NCBI GenBank assembly: GCA_903861305.1
Contig: CAIOTT010000046.1
Span: forward strand, 1 to 33,478
Direction: 5' to 3'
From: Candidatus Omnitrophota bacterium
GTDB lineage: Bacteria > Omnitrophota > Gorgyraeia > Zapsychrales > Fredricksoniimonadaceae
Length of the DNA stretch: 33,478 bases
Part shown: positions 32,268-33,478 of the stretch, piece by piece
How the letters are laid out: each line of letters opens with the position of its first letter
Position numbering within the stretch: the first letter of the stretch is position 1
The notes under the pieces: model-generated
Databases searched by the model: none
Seen by the model: only the letters and a program-made list of their open reading frames with translations
Told to the model about the DNA's origin: nothing
Translations under genes and position numbers: made by a program

Positions 32268-33478
32268 TCATTTCTTATTCTCCTGACTGGCCCAGAATGC
32301 CTTGACCTGCATTAGTACCTGCTCATGCGTAGGTGCACTGAAAAAACGATACCTGTCATCCTGCGCCCCCCATACATGATCCCAATGAGCCACACCTTTA
32401 GGGCGTCCCTGCGGTAAAGCTTGGCAACTATCTACATTCAAAGCATTCGAGCTGTGCGTCAAAACCATCTGACGGTATTGAAGCCATCCGGCAACATTTA
32501 TGTTCGTATAAATGTACGTGCGATACGCATTATAAGACAACCACACAGCCAACACAAGGAAAGAGCCTGCACGAAGGATCCTTATAAACCTGTCATTTCT
32601 CAGAGACCCCAGGCAAGCGACCAAGCCTGCCCCAGGCTCAAAAGCATACACAGCTGCACTGATACATAAAAGACAGAGGCATCGCACACGCCAATGTGCC
32701 GCTCCTTGAAAAAAAGCATTGATATATAAAAAGATCCCGGCGCCAAAAGCAATAAAAAGGAGCAGTCGAAAATCTTGAGCCAACATGTTCCTGAAATTCC
32801 TGTCGAGTTTTACGAACAAGATCATCAAAAAGACAGGCGTCCCATCTTTGATCAGTACAAGAAGTGTTTTTGTTCCGGTCAAAACAGCTTCAAAAAAGTG
32901 GGGCCAATTGAGCAATGAAAAAAACAGCCCGGGAGTTGACGCACGCTCATCAAGGAATTTCGACGCGCCCCCCCTCGTATAAAAAGCGAGCGCCATGACA
33001 CAACCAAGAAAAATACTGAGATTAACGTTGAAAAAGCTGCGCTCAACCAAACCGCCATTCTTACGCATAGATAAAACCGCGTCAAACAAAAAATAAACCG
33101 CTACGCAAGCGAAGGCAATGAGCCACACCTCATGCCATGATGCTGCAATGAAAGTGGCACAAAAAAGCACTGCTCCTTTCCATACAGAATCTGCGCACCT
33201 GAATTTAGTATAGAGAGAATACCATATAATAACCCAGGTGACCGAAACTGTATAAATACTGGCTGCGCCGTTCCACGGGCCTATATGGCCCAAATAGGGA
33301 AAACCCAGCACCCCGAGCAATGTCAACACCCCGCGCGTCATGACCGATTCATGAGCAAGCATGATCCAAAACAAGCGCGTCGAAATAATGGCAGTAAGAA
33401 AGGTATACGGCTTAAAAAGAGAGAAAGGATTCGCGGGGAAATAGTATAACCCGTTAAAACAATAACGTATTTGTTGCC
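32268..33478 (-). CDS. Polytopic membrane protein, partial (N-terminus beyond window), DUF6056-like
   Basis: The frame is open to the window edge (403 codons). The internal TTG at 33374 is not the true start, because in-frame residues upstream (FNGLYYFPANPFSLFKPYT) continue without a stop. About eight to nine hydrophobic segments are visible, for example AVLFCATFIAASWHEVWLIA, NVNLSIFLGCVMALAFYT and LLLFIAFGAGIFLYINAF. The layout with periplasmic loops resembles DUF6056/GT-C-like membrane proteins involved in glycan assembly. No DDxD-type catalytic motif is seen in this part, so that assignment is tentative. Confidence 0.7.
   Translation of the reverse strand, partial: QQIRYCFNGLYYFPANPFSLFKPYTFLTAIISTRLFWIMLAHESVMTRGVLTLLGVLGFPYLGHIGPWNGAASIYTVSVTWVIIWYSLYTKFRCADSVWKGAVLFCATFIAASWHEVWLIAFACVAVYFLFDAVLSMRKNGGLVERSFFNVNLSIFLGCVMALAFYTRGGASKFLDERASTPGLFFSLLNWPHFFEAVLTGTKTLLVLIKDGTPVFLMILFVKLDRNFRNMLAQDFRLLLFIAFGAGIFLYINAFFQGAAHWRVRCLCLLCISAAVYAFEPGAGLVACLGSLRNDRFIRILRAGSFLVLAVWLSYNAYRTYIYTNINVAGWLQYRQMVLTHSSNALNVDSCQALPQGRPKGVAHWDHVWGAQDDRYRFFSAPTHEQVLMQVKAFWASQENKK

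Overview
The window is chromosomal DNA from an uncultured Gram-negative bacterium. The best guess is a member of the Omnitrophota (candidate phylum OP3) or a close PVC-superphylum relative. This rests on the type of very large exported orphan protein at 20919-23672, the Omnitrophota-like pilin cluster, the periplasmic OmpA/LysM protein, and a Bacillus-like succinate dehydrogenase module. It is an inference from gene style, not from a marker gene. Nearly everything is on the minus strand. The exceptions are a recombinase cassette (6995-9171) and one envelope gene (19838-20848).

Layout. (1) 1-5968: a three-gene signalling operon read leftward: a CheB-CheR-PAS protein, a PAS-GGDEF-EAL c-di-GMP enzyme, and a second PAS protein cut by the window edge whose start region duplicates that of its neighbour. 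An (AG)18 tract sits just upstream. (2) 6185-9171: a TPR protein divergent from a DUF2924 / large serine recombinase pair, probably a small mobile cassette. (3) 9432-10420: tRNA-Ser(GCU), tadA and tRNA-Arg(ACG) on one strand, embedded in palindromes and 71-bp repeats that share the first bases of the tRNAs. (4) 10595-11740: an AAA/DUF4143 ATPase. (5) 11793-15144: a pilin-like operon (PilV-, PilW- and PilX-like proteins plus a small membrane protein) behind a c-di-GMP-I (GEMM) riboswitch with an intrinsic terminator. (6) 15185-19732: CpaF-type secretion ATPase, two-module M16 peptidase and a hypothetical protein. (7) 19838-23672: OmpA-LysM protein, a shared terminator, and a 917-aa exported protein with a RelA/SpoT-like domain. 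(8) 23753-30844: sucC-sucD-sdhC-sdhA-sdhB and an APC permease. (9) 30918-33478: PilZ protein, SPFH protein and a partial multi-pass membrane protein.

How it fits together. Cyclic di-GMP is the recurrent theme. The window holds a probable synthase/hydrolase (GGDEF-EAL), a probable protein receptor (PilZ) and an RNA receptor (GEMM) that controls a pilin operon next to a CpaF-type ATPase. A 9-nt stretch of the aptamer is exactly complementary to the terminator hairpin, which suggests a simple switching mechanism. The second theme is tRNA decoding: tadA lies directly downstream of the gene for tRNA-Arg(ACG), the classic TadA substrate. The third is central metabolism, with succinyl-CoA synthetase and succinate dehydrogenase/fumarate reductase in one overlapping operon.

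Most interesting points: the GEMM-controlled pilin operon with its candidate antiterminator pairing; the leader palindromes that contain the 5' ends of both tRNAs; and the RelA/SpoT-like fold inside a signal-peptide protein.
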